Numbered from the stretch's first letter, positions 39,619 to 49,052 are shown. The stretch: DNA of 64,000 nt from Mesorhizobium sp. Z1-4 (GCF_004000235.1 NZ_RCIO01000004.1:116555-180554); one strand, 5' to 3'. Numbers and translations: made by a program. Notes: generated from the letters alone by a model not told the origin.

Positions 39619-40176
39619 ATGGCAGCGACACCACCGGTTTGCGACTTCGGCTGGCAGGCTGTCGACGGGATCCTTCCGGGCACCGACGGCAATGAACACC
39701 AGATTTCCGAGATCGCCGGGCCGGGCGGCCTGGTCGTTGCCTTCATCTGCAATCACTGCCCCTATGTGAAAGCGGTGATCGACCGCATCGTGGACGACGC
39801 GAAGAAGCTGGAACCCTATGGCGTCGGTTTTGTTGCGATCTGCTCGAACGATGCCGATGCCTATCCGGCCGATTCATTCGAGAAGATGCGCGAATTCGCC
39901 AAGGCTTATGGCTTTCCATTCGCTTATCTGCACGACGCCGATCAGTCGATCGCACGCGCCTACAATGCGGCTTGCACGCCCGACTTCTTCGGTTTCAATG
40001 CGGATCTGAGGCTGCAATATCGCGGCCGGCTCGATGCCGCGCGCCTCGACGAGCCTCAGCCTGGTACGCGGCGCGACCTTATGGAAGCGATGATTGCGAT
40101 TGCGCGCACAGGCGAGGGGCCGGCCGACCAGATCCCGTCCATGGGCTGTTCGATCAAATGGAAAGAAGCGGTCTGA
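39619..40176 (+). CDS. Thioredoxin-like/AhpC-TSA family protein
   Basis: A 185-residue cytoplasmic protein with a thioredoxin fold. The redox pair is Cys44 and Cys47 in AFICNHCPYVKAVIDRI, followed by YGVGFVAICSNDADAYP and the cis-Pro region. It has no signal peptide. Members act as peroxiredoxin- or ResA-like reductases; the substrate here is unknown. GGGAGAGAG precedes the ATG. Convergent with the sulfatase operon. Confidence 0.85.
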   Translation: MAATPPVCDFGWQAVDGILPGTDGNEHQISEIAGPGGLVVAFICNHCPYVKAVIDRIVDDAKKLEPYGVGFVAICSNDADAYPADSFEKMREFAKAYGFPFAYLHDADQSIARAYNAACTPDFFGFNADLRLQYRGRLDAARLDEPQPGTRRDLMEAMIAIARTGEGPADQIPSMGCSIKWKEAV

Positions 40177-40188
40177 GACCGGCCGGGC

Positions 40189-41820
40189 TCAGCGCCCGGG
40201 TTTGCCGCGATAGGCCTCGCTGAATTCGCCTGAAATCTCGTCGGCTTCATAGACGCCGATAAGCACGCCCGTCGCGGGCTTGCCGGCGCGCATGGCGATG
40301 ATCCTGTCCTTGGGCATAGTGGTACGCTGCGAGGGCCGCGTCGCCCATTCCTGAAGTCTTGTTTCCATCATCGCGACGATCGAAGCAAATTCCGGATCGC
40401 CGCCGACATCGCGCAACTCCTGCGGATCGGCGGCAAGGTCGAACAGCATCGGCCGGAAACCCGGCGCGTGCATGAACTTCCATTGTTTGTCGGCGATCAT
40501 GAACAGCCGCGCCTTTTCCGGCGAAACGTCCAGCTCCCTGGCCATCGGCGTCATCGAATAATCATATTCGGACACCGCGTAGTCCCGCCATTCGGCGGGC
40601 GTTTCGCCACGCAGGAAGGGCATCAGCGAGCGGCCTTCGACAATGTGGTCGGGGACGGTCCCGCCCGCTGCATCGATGAAAGTTGCGGCAAGGTCGATCG
40701 TTTCCACCAGCTCATCGCAAACAGACCCGCGTGTGCCGTTTGCAGCTTCCGAAGGGTCGTACACGATCAGCGGCACTTTCACCGATTGATCGTGGAACAG
40801 GTCTTTTTCGCCAAGCCAGTGGTCGCCGAGATAATCGCCGTGGTCCGACGTCAGCACGATCATCGTGTTTTCCAGCCGGCCGGAATGCTCAAGAAAATCC
40901 AGCAGCTTGCCGAGCTGGTCGTCGCATTGTTTGATCAGGCCCATGTAAGCCGGGATCACGGCGTCGCGCACCGCGTCGCGGCTGAACGCACGGCCGATCT
41001 GGTTCTGCATGAAGGCGCGGTAGACCGGGTGCGGGTCCTGCCGTTCCAGCTCGGAACGGACCGCAGGTAGAATGTCGCCGGCGCCGAACATGTCGTGATA
41101 AGGCGCAGGCACGATGTAGGGCCAGTGCGGTTTGATGTAGGAGAGATGGCAAAGCCAGGGCCGCTGATGGTCGGCCGAAATGAAGGCCTCCGCCTCGCGC
41201 GTAAGCCACGGGGTCTCCGAATCCTCCTCCGCGATATTGGCAGGCTTGCCGGCATTGGCCATGAACCAGCCCGACGCCATCTCGCCGGTTTCCTCAACGC
41301 CGGAGTTGGCGAAATCGTGCCACGGGTTTTCGCCTGCATAACCGCGTGATTTCAGATATTCGTTATAGGATTGCCGGCCCTTGTCGTAATAACCGGCCGG
41401 CCCTTTGCCCCACAGGCCGTCGTCGCGCACATGCACGTCGAAGCCGCATTCCGACACGCGCGCTCCGATGACGGATTCGCGCGAAAGGCCGAGCCGCGCC
41501 ATGCCGTCTTCATCGACCCGCATATGGGTCTTGCCGACAAGTACCGCATCCATGCCCGCCTTGCGCAGATGGTCGCCCAGCGTGAGTTCGCCCACCTTGA
41601 GCGGAAACCCGTTCCACGCCGCGCCGTGAGAATGCACATAGCGCCCTGTGTAGAACGACATACGTGAGGCTCCGCATACGGGAGACTGCACATAAGCGTG
41701 CGAAAAACGCACGCCCATTGCGGCGAGGCGGTCCATATTCGGTGTTTTCAGGTGGGGGTGGCCGGCACAGCTCAGATAGTCGAACCTGAGCTGGTCATAC
41801 ATGATGAAAAGAATATTCAA
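40189..41820 (-). CDS. Sulfatase-family hydrolase with formylglycine motif
   Basis: A 543-residue alkaline-phosphatase-superfamily enzyme. CGASR (Cys49-Arg53, in SPVCGASRMSFYTGRY) is the CxA/PxR site where Cys is converted to formylglycine. Metal ligands are suggested by YDQ (9-10) and LTSDHGDYLGDH. The family hydrolyses sulfate esters, and some members phosphonate or phosphate diesters. No signal peptide, so it is cytoplasmic and acts on imported substrate. The start is a TTG behind GGAG; the nearby ATG is in another frame and stops at once. Last gene of a seven-gene operon with an ABC importer and two other hydrolases. Confidence 0.88.
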   Translation of the reverse strand: MNILFIMYDQLRFDYLSCAGHPHLKTPNMDRLAAMGVRFSHAYVQSPVCGASRMSFYTGRYVHSHGAAWNGFPLKVGELTLGDHLRKAGMDAVLVGKTHMRVDEDGMARLGLSRESVIGARVSECGFDVHVRDDGLWGKGPAGYYDKGRQSYNEYLKSRGYAGENPWHDFANSGVEETGEMASGWFMANAGKPANIAEEDSETPWLTREAEAFISADHQRPWLCHLSYIKPHWPYIVPAPYHDMFGAGDILPAVRSELERQDPHPVYRAFMQNQIGRAFSRDAVRDAVIPAYMGLIKQCDDQLGKLLDFLEHSGRLENTMIVLTSDHGDYLGDHWLGEKDLFHDQSVKVPLIVYDPSEAANGTRGSVCDELVETIDLAATFIDAAGGTVPDHIVEGRSLMPFLRGETPAEWRDYAVSEYDYSMTPMARELDVSPEKARLFMIADKQWKFMHAPGFRPMLFDLAADPQELRDVGGDPEFASIVAMMETRLQEWATRPSQRTTMPKDRIIAMRAGKPATGVLIGVYEADEISGEFSEAYRGKPGR

Positions 41821-41853
41821 GGCATGCTCCGCTGGTTCGGCCGACCAGACCTT

Positions 41854-42792
41854 CTAACCCAAATCGGGCATTTCACCAGCCGCGAGTGCCTGGAGCGAAG
41901 CCACGATGCGATCGAAACTTTCGCGGGCACGCCGGATTGTTGTGCGGCCGCGAAGATAGCCGTGAACCAGACCCTTTTCCTCACGCCAGACGGCTTTGCC
42001 GCCGGCAGCGAGAATCCGGTCGCGATAGATTTCCCCGTCGGATGAGAGCGGATCGCACTGGGCGGTGATGACGACCGTTGGCGGGAGACCGGCATAATTC
42101 GTGTCTGCGAGCGGCGCTGCCGTCGGATCATCCTCGCTGCCACCGCGAATGCCGCCATAAAATTGAATATCCCGGGTGGTGAGCATGGGCGCTTCGGCAT
42201 GCTCGACATAAGACCCCGACGCGGTGTCGCCACCGAGGCCGGGGTAGATCAGCATTTGGCCGACCGGCGCACGCGGATGACCCCGCGTAGCATGCGCGAC
42301 GGAAGCGGCGAGATTGCCGCCGGCACTATCTCCGGCAAGAAGGATCGGCGCCTTGCGTGTCTTTGCAACCCAGGCAAAAGCTTCCATGGCGTCGTCGTAC
42401 GCGGCCGGATGCCCGTGTTCCGGCGCCAGCCGGTAATCGACGGAAATAAGCTCGAAACCGGTGCGTTCGCAAAGCTCGGCACAGACATCGTCATGGCTTT
42501 CAAGCCCGCCGAGAATGTAGCCGCCGCCGTGATAGTAGATCACCACCGCGGCGCTGCTGGACTGTGCATTGCGGTAGATGCGTATCGGGATATCGCGGCC
42601 TTCGGCAGCGATTGCCGTCGTTTCGGCCGTTACCCCGTCGGGATAGCCGTTGAAGAAGGCCCGGCACATGCGGTCATAGATCTCGCGCTGAACTTCTACC
42701 GGCTGGTCGACCGTTTCCGGTGGATAGAAGGAGTCCGTCCTGGCGATGAAAGCTCGGGTCTCGTCGTCAAGAAGCTTGCTGTAATCGGCCAT
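41854..42792 (-). CDS. Alpha/beta hydrolase, HSL-type esterase
   Basis: A 312-residue hydrolase of the hormone-sensitive-lipase family. The oxyanion motif HGGG is at 88-91 and the nucleophile Ser156 in LLAGDSAGGNLAAS; the Asp and His of the triad lie in TAQCDPLSSDG and KGLVHGYLRG. It cleaves carboxylic esters of small alcohols or acids in the cytoplasm. It begins 3 bases after the phosphodiesterase-like gene, so translation is coupled. Between them the three hydrolases of this operon could remove sulfate, phosphate and acyl groups. Confidence 0.9.
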   Translation of the reverse strand: MADYSKLLDDETRAFIARTDSFYPPETVDQPVEVQREIYDRMCRAFFNGYPDGVTAETTAIAAEGRDIPIRIYRNAQSSSAAVVIYYHGGGYILGGLESHDDVCAELCERTGFELISVDYRLAPEHGHPAAYDDAMEAFAWVAKTRKAPILLAGDSAGGNLAASVAHATRGHPRAPVGQMLIYPGLGGDTASGSYVEHAEAPMLTTRDIQFYGGIRGGSEDDPTAAPLADTNYAGLPPTVVITAQCDPLSSDGEIYRDRILAAGGKAVWREEKGLVHGYLRGRTTIRRARESFDRIVASLQALAAGEMPDLG

Positions 42793-42795
42793 GGT

Positions 42796-43629
42796 TCACA
42801 ACAGAAACGGTTTTGCTGTCATTGTGCCGGGGGCCGGCACGCCGAGACGGGAAAGGATGGTCGGTGCGAGCTGTAGCTGGTCGAGAAGCACGTCCTTCTC
42901 CGGGCCTTTCGCCGCGCCGAAATAGTACAGCGCGAAATGCTGCTGGTCGTCGCCGGCTCCGCCGTGGTGGCCTCGATCCGACTGGCCGTGATCAGCTGTC
43001 ACGATGACCTCGTAGCCGGCCTCGCGCCAGCGCGGCAGGAACGCTGCCAGCATGGCGTCCATCGTGAAGCACGCTTTGTCCATCTCGACGCAATCATGGC
43101 CGAAGCGATGGCCCATCGAATCCATCGTGCAGGTGTGCAGGATGCCGTAGTCGATGCCGAACCTCGCAGCGAGCATCGTCAGCGTGGCGAAGAGATCGAC
43201 GTCCGAAGGTGTCATCTGGTTGTCGTGGCCATAGCCCGTCATAGTGTGGAAGCGGCCATGCGTGATTGGCCCGCCGGGCTCGTCATATTCGATGTCGCGC
43301 ACGAAATCGAAGGGATAGCGGTTGAAGAATTCCGACCAGTAGGAATGCGTGACCGCACCCGTCTTGCCGCCGGCTGCCGAGACTTCGGAGAAGATGTCGG
43401 GCAGCTTCACGCGGAAGCGCACATCGTTGGACAGAATGCCGTGCACCTGCGGCGGCACGCCTGTGTGGATCGAGGCGTAACAGGAGGCGGAAGTGGACGG
43501 CAGCACCGACTGCATCTTCCATACGCGCGCTTCGCCGGACGCGACCCAGCCTTCCAGATTGCCGAACAGCCGGCGGAAATTCCGCCAGGGCACACCATCG
43601 AGAATAATCAGGAGAAGCTTGGATTTCAT
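42796..43629 (-). CDS. Alkaline-phosphatase-superfamily phosphodiesterase/pyrophosphatase-like
   Basis: A 277-residue protein resembling type I nucleotide pyrophosphatases/phosphodiesterases. Metal ligands are LIILDGVPW (Asp10), DSMGHRFGH and TADHGQSDRGHH; the nucleophile is a Thr or Ser in LPSTSASCYASIHTGVPP. No signal peptide. Shorter than typical NPP enzymes, which suggests a small, single-domain version. It may hydrolyse phosphodiesters or phosphonates brought in by the adjacent importer. It lies 17 bases after the ATPase gene. Confidence 0.85.
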   Translation of the reverse strand: MKSKLLLIILDGVPWRNFRRLFGNLEGWVASGEARVWKMQSVLPSTSASCYASIHTGVPPQVHGILSNDVRFRVKLPDIFSEVSAAGGKTGAVTHSYWSEFFNRYPFDFVRDIEYDEPGGPITHGRFHTMTGYGHDNQMTPSDVDLFATLTMLAARFGIDYGILHTCTMDSMGHRFGHDCVEMDKACFTMDAMLAAFLPRWREAGYEVIVTADHGQSDRGHHGGAGDDQQHFALYYFGAAKGPEKDVLLDQLQLAPTILSRLGVPAPGTMTAKPFLL

Positions 43630-43646
43630 ATGACCCGACCCGGTCG

Positions 43647-45296
43647 TCAGTTGCCGGCACTTTCCATGCGGCGCGACGAAATCGCCTTCTCCAGCCAGCC
43701 GATTTCCATTTCCGGAACCGATGACAGAAGCAGGTCGGTATAGTCGTCGAACGGCGGCGCAAGCACCTTGCTCTTCGACCCGTAGCGCACCACCGAGCCT
43801 TGATACATCACCGCAATGGAGTCCGCGATCGACTTCACGGTAGCCAGATCATGGGTGATGAAGAGATAGGCGACATCTTCTTCGGCCTGCAGTTCGAGCA
43901 GCAGGCGCAGAATGCCGTTTGCAACGAGCGGGTCGAGGGCGCTGGTCACTTCATCGCAAATGATCAGCGATGGCTTCGCCGCAAGCGCGCGTGCGATGCA
44001 GACGCGCTGCTTCTGGCCGCCGGAAAGTTCGGCCGGATATCGGTCCTTGAAGCCGTGGCCCATCTCGATCTTGTCGAGCAGTTCCTCAACGCGGGCATCA
44101 CGTTCCCTGCCGCGAATGCCGAAATAGAACTCCAGCGGCCGCCCGATGATCGTACCCACGGTCTGGCGCGGGTTCATGGCGACGTCGGCCATCTGGTAGA
44201 TCATCTGCAGTTCACGCAGATCGTCGCGGGTGCGCTCGGCCAGCCGGCTTGGCAGTGTACGCCCGGCGAATTCGATCGAACCTTCCTTCGGCGGCAAGAG
44301 CCCGGTGATGGCACGCGCCAGCGTCGACTTGCCGGAGCCCGATTCACCGACAACCGCCAGCGTCTGACCTGCATAAAGGTCGACCGAGATATCCTTCAGC
44401 ACGTCGATCGGGCCGCCGCCATACGCGGCGGTCACGTTCCGCACCGAAAGCAGAGGCGTCTCGCGCGGCGGCTTCTCCTGATGTTCGATCTCGTGCACGG
44501 AGACCAGCTGGTTGGTGTATTCCTGGCGCGGCTCCTTGATGATCTGCCGCGTGTGTCCCCATTCGACCAGCTTGCCGTGCCGCAGCACCATGATCTCGTC
44601 GGAGACCTGGGCAACGACGGCCAGATCGTGCGTAATGTAGAGCGCGGCGACACCGGTGTCGCGGATCGCATCCTTGATCGCGGCGAGCACGTCGATCTGT
44701 GTCGTCACGTCAAGAGCGGTCGTCGGTTCGTCGAACACGATCAGATCGGGCTCCGAACACAGCGCCATTGCCGTCATCACACGCTGCAGCTGGCCGCCGG
44801 AAACCTGATGCGGATAACGTTTGCCGATATTGTCGGGGTCGGGAAGGCTGAGCTTGCGGAACAGGCTCTTCGCCCGCTTTTCCGCCTCCGCGCGGCTGGC
44901 AACGCCGTGCACCACGGCGGCTTCGACGACCTGATCCATCAGCCGGTGGGCGGGATTGAACGCCGCAGCGGCGGACTGCGCGACGTACCGCACCTCTTTG
45001 CCGCGCAGGCTTCTGAGACCCTGTCTGCCGGCTTTCAGGACGTCACGGCCGTTCAGTACGACCTTGCCGCCAGTGATACGGACACCACCGCGCCCATAGG
45101 CCATGGAGGCGAGGCCGATCGTCGACTTGCCGGCGCCCGACTCCCCGATCAGGCCAAGCACCTTGCCTTTTTGCAGTGTCAGCGAAACGCCATCGACAAT
45201 GGTGATGTCATGCGGCGCTTCACCAGGCGGGTAGACTGTAGCTTCGATACGCAGGTCGCGAATCTCAAGCAGCGGAGAGGTCGAATTCTCAGGCAC
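43647..45296 (-). CDS. Peptide-type ABC transporter, fused double ATPase
   Basis: A 549-residue protein joining DppD-like and DppF-like ATPases. First domain: Walker A GESGAGKSTIGLAS, signature VSGGQLQRVMTAMAL, Walker B LIVFDEPTTALD. Second: GESGSGKSTLARAIT, LSGGQKQRVCIARAL, LIICDEVTSALD, in which Val replaces the usual Pro. It powers import by the two permeases upstream. The start is a GTG behind GGGAGG and overlaps the permease gene by 8 bases. Confidence 0.93.
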   Translation of the reverse strand: MPENSTSPLLEIRDLRIEATVYPPGEAPHDITIVDGVSLTLQKGKVLGLIGESGAGKSTIGLASMAYGRGGVRITGGKVVLNGRDVLKAGRQGLRSLRGKEVRYVAQSAAAAFNPAHRLMDQVVEAAVVHGVASRAEAEKRAKSLFRKLSLPDPDNIGKRYPHQVSGGQLQRVMTAMALCSEPDLIVFDEPTTALDVTTQIDVLAAIKDAIRDTGVAALYITHDLAVVAQVSDEIMVLRHGKLVEWGHTRQIIKEPRQEYTNQLVSVHEIEHQEKPPRETPLLSVRNVTAAYGGGPIDVLKDISVDLYAGQTLAVVGESGSGKSTLARAITGLLPPKEGSIEFAGRTLPSRLAERTRDDLRELQMIYQMADVAMNPRQTVGTIIGRPLEFYFGIRGRERDARVEELLDKIEMGHGFKDRYPAELSGGQKQRVCIARALAAKPSLIICDEVTSALDPLVANGILRLLLELQAEEDVAYLFITHDLATVKSIADSIAVMYQGSVVRYGSKSKVLAPPFDDYTDLLLSSVPEMEIGWLEKAISSRRMESAGN

Positions 45297-46110
45297 CGCG
45301 GCCTCCCTTCAGCGAGGTGGTGCGGTTGAGGACCCAGTCCGCGACCAGATTGACCGATATCGCCAGCGCGGCGATTGCGGCAGCCGGGATCAGCGCGGCC
45401 GGAATGCCGAACACGATGCCGTCCTTGTTTTCCTTCACCATGCCGCCCCAGTCGGCCTCCGGCGGCTGGATGCCGAGCCCGAGGAACGAAAGGGCCGACA
45501 CAAACAGCACCATGAAGATGAAGCGCAGGCCGAGCTCTGCGACGAGCGGCGACAGCGCGTTGGGCAGGATTTCCCGGAATATCACCCAGATCTGGCCTTC
45601 GCCGCGCAGCCGTGCCGCCTCGACATAGTCCATCACGTTGATGTCGACGGCGACGGCGCGCGACAGCCGGTAGACACGCGTGGCATCGAGCACACCCATC
45701 ACCAGGACCAGCGTGAGTACCGTCGACGGCAGCACTGAAAGCACCACGAGCGCGAAGATCAGGGTGGGGATCGACATCAGGAGATCGACAAAGCGCGACA
45801 GCAGCTGGTCGACCCAGCCGCCGACGACAGCTGCTGTGAAGCCGAGGATCGACCCCAGAGAGAATGACAGCACCGTCGCCATGGTGGCGATGAAGATCGT
45901 GGTACGGGCGCCGTAGATCATGCGCGAGAGCAGATCGCGGCCGAGATTGTCGGTACCCAGCCAGTGCTGCGACGACAGCGGCTCCCAGACCGCGCCGACG
46001 ATTTCCGTCTTGCCGTAGGGCGCCAGCAGCGGCGCAAATATCGCGGTTATGAGGAACAGGCTGGTGAGGACCAGGCCGAGCAGGGCACTTGGGGGAATTC
46101 TTCTGAACAT
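45289..46110 (-). CDS. Peptide-type ABC transporter permease, DppC-like
   Basis: A 273-residue inner-membrane permease with about six helices. The N-terminal extracytoplasmic region has HWLGTDNLGRDLLSRMIYG, and the EAA loop is MDYVEAARLRGEGQIWVIFR. AGGGGCGG precedes the ATG. It sits between the DppB-like permease gene (10-base gap) and the fused ATPase gene (8-base overlap). Confidence 0.93.
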   Translation of the reverse strand: MFRRIPPSALLGLVLTSLFLITAIFAPLLAPYGKTEIVGAVWEPLSSQHWLGTDNLGRDLLSRMIYGARTTIFIATMATVLSFSLGSILGFTAAVVGGWVDQLLSRFVDLLMSIPTLIFALVVLSVLPSTVLTLVLVMGVLDATRVYRLSRAVAVDINVMDYVEAARLRGEGQIWVIFREILPNALSPLVAELGLRFIFMVLFVSALSFLGLGIQPPEADWGGMVKENKDGIVFGIPAALIPAAAIAALAISVNLVADWVLNRTTSLKGGRGA

Positions 46111-46120
46111 CGCGCCGCCC

Positions 46121-47077
46121 CTATTTCGGATGCCTGAGGCGCGGATTGGTCAATATCGCAACGATATCCGCCACCAGGTTGAGGCCGATATAGAAGGCCG
46201 CGAAGATGAGGCCGCATGCCTGGACAACCGGCACATCGCGCTTGGAAACGTGATCGACGAGATACTGACCCATGCCGGGGTAGACGAAGATCACTTCGAC
46301 CACCACGACACCGACGACAAGGAACGCAAGGTTGAGCATAACGACGTTGACGATGGGCGCGATTGCGTTGGGAAACGCGTGTTTGCGGATCACATCGAAC
46401 GCCGTGAGGCCCTTGAGCTCTGCCGTCTCGACATAGGCCGATTGCATGACGTTGAGGATCGCGGCGCGTGTCATGCGCATCATGTGCGCAAGAACGACAA
46501 GCGTGAGCGTGGCCGCGGGCAGGGCGACCGTCATCAGCCGTTGGCCGAAACCCATGCCGTCATAAACCGTCGCGATCGAGGGGAACCAGGCAAGCTTCAC
46601 CGCAACGAAGAAGATCAGCACATAGCCGATGAAAAACTCCGGCAGCGAGATCGAGGCAAGCGTGACCGCCGAAATCATCTTGTCGGGCCAGCGGTCGCGG
46701 TAACGTACAGCAATCAGTCCGAGCAGGATCGCCAGCGGCACGGAGACCACCGCCGCCACCGACGCCAGAAACAGCGTATTGGCGAGACGCGAGGCAATCG
46801 CGGAAGAGATATCCGCACCGCTGGAAAGCGATGTTCCGAGATCGCCGGTCAGCAGACCGCCGAGCCATGAAAAATAGCGGCTGAGTGCCGGTTCGTTGAG
46901 CCCAAGTTCCTTGCGCAGATTTGCGAGCGCCTCGGGCGTTGCGGACTGTCCCAGTATCGATTGCGCGACGTCGCCGGGCAGTATCTGGGTGCCGGCGAAG
47001 ATCAGAATGGAAACTGCGAACAGGAGCAGGAGGCCCAGCGCGAGACGCTGGGCCACCAATCTTGCTACCATACCCAT
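46121..47077 (-). CDS. Peptide-type ABC transporter permease, DppB-like
   Basis: A 318-residue permease with about six helices. The typical N-terminal block is ILIFAGTQILPGDVAQSILG, and the EAA region is SAYVETAELKGLTAFDVIRK. It starts one base after the binding-protein stop codon; two ATG codons (47077 and 47071) are close, so the exact start is uncertain by two codons. It carries the substrate across the membrane together with the DppC-like partner. Confidence 0.93.
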   Translation of the reverse strand: MGMVARLVAQRLALGLLLLFAVSILIFAGTQILPGDVAQSILGQSATPEALANLRKELGLNEPALSRYFSWLGGLLTGDLGTSLSSGADISSAIASRLANTLFLASVAAVVSVPLAILLGLIAVRYRDRWPDKMISAVTLASISLPEFFIGYVLIFFVAVKLAWFPSIATVYDGMGFGQRLMTVALPAATLTLVVLAHMMRMTRAAILNVMQSAYVETAELKGLTAFDVIRKHAFPNAIAPIVNVVMLNLAFLVVGVVVVEVIFVYPGMGQYLVDHVSKRDVPVVQACGLIFAAFYIGLNLVADIVAILTNPRLRHPK

Positions 47078-47078
47078 G

Positions 47079-48668
47079 TCAGGTGGCGAGCCACATCTTC
47101 ATGGGTGCGTAGAAGTTCATGAGATCGAAGCCGCCATTGATTTCCTGCCAGCCGGTGACCTTGTCCGACGTCGCGTCGATGAAATCGTTGAACATCGGGC
47201 AGATAAGGCCGCCTTCGTCGCGCAGAAGCACGCTCATGTCGCGGTAGATCGCCTTGCGCTTGTCATTGTCGAGCTCGGCCCGCGCCGCAAGCAGCATCTT
47301 GTCAAAGCCGTCATTGAAGAAACGCGTGTCGTTCCAGTCCGCGGACGACAGATAGGCGGTGGAGAACATCTGGTCCTGGGTCGGACGTCCGCCCCAATAG
47401 GAAGTACAGAACGGCTGGGCATTCCACACCTCCGACCAGTAGCCGTCATTCGGCTCGCGCTTGATTTCAAGCTGAATGCCGGCCTTCGAGGCCGATTCCT
47501 GGAACAGCGCCGCGGCGTCTGGCGCACCGGGGAAGGAATTGTCCGACGTGCGCAGCAGCACCGGCCCGTCATGTCCCGACTTCTTGAAGTGGAACGCTGC
47601 CTTCTCCGGATCGTAGTGGCGCTGCTCGATGTCGCCGGAGAACAGCGGATAAGAGCCGTTGATCGGCGTATCGTTGCCGATGGAGCCGTAACCGAAGAGG
47701 ATCTTCTCGACCATCTCCTCGCGGTTCATGGCATATTTGAGAGCAAGCCGCAGATCGTTGTTGTCGAACGGCGCGGTATTGCAATGCATGATGAAGACAT
47801 AGTGGCCCGGGCCGGAGGTCGAGCGCACTTCGACGCCGGGCGCTCGGCTCACGAGCCCGGCGACCTTGGGCGGCACACGGTTGATCATGTGCACCTGACC
47901 CGACTGAAGCGCGGCAACGCGCGCCGTGTCGTCATTGATCACGACGAGTTCGACCGAGTCGGCATAACCCATCTCGGGGTCCCAGTGATTCGGGTTCTTT
48001 TTGCCGACAAAACGAACGCCCATTTCGCTCGTTTCGATCATGTACGGGCCGGTCCCGATTGCAGCGGCCGGATCGTCCTTGCCGCCGCCGGGCTGGATGA
48101 TCAGGTGATAGTCGGCCATCAGATAGGGCAGGTCGGCATTCGGCGTTTCCAGCTCGACGACGAACTTGTCGCCATCGGCCTTCATGTCCTTGATCCCGCG
48201 CATGATGCCGAGCGCACCGGACTTCGTATCTTCACCCGCGTGACGGTCGAATGTATCCAGCACGTCCTGGGCGGTTACCGTTTTGCCATTCGAAAACTCG
48301 ATGCCGGAGCGGATCTTGAAGGTCCAGATACGTGCGTCGTCGGAGGCGCTGTATTCCTCGGCGACACGGTTTTGCAGGCCACCCTCGAATGCGAGTTCGA
48401 CGAGCGGCTCACCCCAAAGCCGGATCACCTGGCTTGCCGTCGCATTGGCCGCAAGCGCCGGGTCGAGACTGTCGGTCGAAGCGCCTCCCTGAATACCGAC
48501 CTTGATAGTGCCGCTCCGGTTCGGCGTTTGCGCATGGGCGGCATTGCTGAGCAGGGTGCCGGCAAAGGCGGCGCTGATGCCGAGCGCGGAGGCCCGCCCC
48601 AGAAAATCTCTACGGCTCATTGAGCCGGCTATCACTTTTCGGCTGAGATGTTCGAGTTCACGTGACAT
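47079..48668 (-). CDS. Family 5 solute-binding protein with Tat signal
   Basis: A 529-residue periplasmic binding protein of peptide/nickel/opine-type importers. Residues 17-50 hold a twin-arginine signal (SRRDFLGRA followed by a hydrophobic stretch and AHAQ), so it is exported folded. The SBP5 fold shows VELVVINDDTARVAALQSGQ and the C-terminal MFNDFIDATSDKVTGW. The ATG at 48668 has AGGA at proper distance; a GTG five codons earlier lacks one. It is the first gene of the minus-strand operon, so its ligand defines what the three downstream hydrolases act on. Confidence 0.93.
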   Translation of the reverse strand: MSRELEHLSRKVIAGSMSRRDFLGRASALGISAAFAGTLLSNAAHAQTPNRSGTIKVGIQGGASTDSLDPALAANATASQVIRLWGEPLVELAFEGGLQNRVAEEYSASDDARIWTFKIRSGIEFSNGKTVTAQDVLDTFDRHAGEDTKSGALGIMRGIKDMKADGDKFVVELETPNADLPYLMADYHLIIQPGGGKDDPAAAIGTGPYMIETSEMGVRFVGKKNPNHWDPEMGYADSVELVVINDDTARVAALQSGQVHMINRVPPKVAGLVSRAPGVEVRSTSGPGHYVFIMHCNTAPFDNNDLRLALKYAMNREEMVEKILFGYGSIGNDTPINGSYPLFSGDIEQRHYDPEKAAFHFKKSGHDGPVLLRTSDNSFPGAPDAAALFQESASKAGIQLEIKREPNDGYWSEVWNAQPFCTSYWGGRPTQDQMFSTAYLSSADWNDTRFFNDGFDKMLLAARAELDNDKRKAIYRDMSVLLRDEGGLICPMFNDFIDATSDKVTGWQEINGGFDLMNFYAPMKMWLAT

Positions 48669-49052
48669 ATCGAGGTTCCTCACTCTAGTTGGCTTTTGCC
48701 GTTCTTCTTTGTTTTTGCCTCCTCTTGTCGGGGAGTTGCCGGGAATATTGGACGCAAGCCGGTCCGTACGGCAAGGTCACAGGCGAAATTTCATGTCGAC
48801 CGGAGCGGCACGAAGCAGGAAAAACACCGAAACGGGAAAGCATCAGCCCCGTCTCATTGCGGGCCAGGCCGTGATTGAGAGCCGCGCCCAGATCGGGCGC
48901 ACGCATGCCTGCGGCCAGTCGCCGGAAGGTGGCCTGGCGACCTTGTCTGTTGGATAGGTCCTATCGAAATTGTGACCCACGGCTATTGGCAAATCAGCAG
49001 CCGCGCGGCCATCTTCAGGGCAACACAATGCGACGAATGGAGGACATCCGCC
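48669..49052. other. Intergenic region between binding-protein and msrB genes
   Basis: A 384-base divergent gap that must hold promoters for the minus-strand transporter operon and for msrBA. A 13-bp inverted repeat lies near the msrB side and is listed separately. Short frames overlapping each other in the middle show no ribosome sites or domain features, and no RNA gene was recognised. Confidence 0.5.
48953..48965. promoter_or_regulatory. Inverted repeat upstream of msrBA
   Basis: GATAGGTCCTATC is a perfect 6-bp inverted repeat around a single central base, 88 bases upstream of the msrB start. The flanks TT and AA extend it with one mismatch on each side. It is a good candidate operator for a dimeric regulator, perhaps an oxidative-stress one given the genes behind it. 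The regulator is unknown. Confidence 0.4.

Noticed and set aside
46896..48623. 575-codon plus-strand frame opposite the binding-protein gene
   Set aside because: The minus-strand gene has a Tat signal, ribosome site and family motifs; the plus frame has none.
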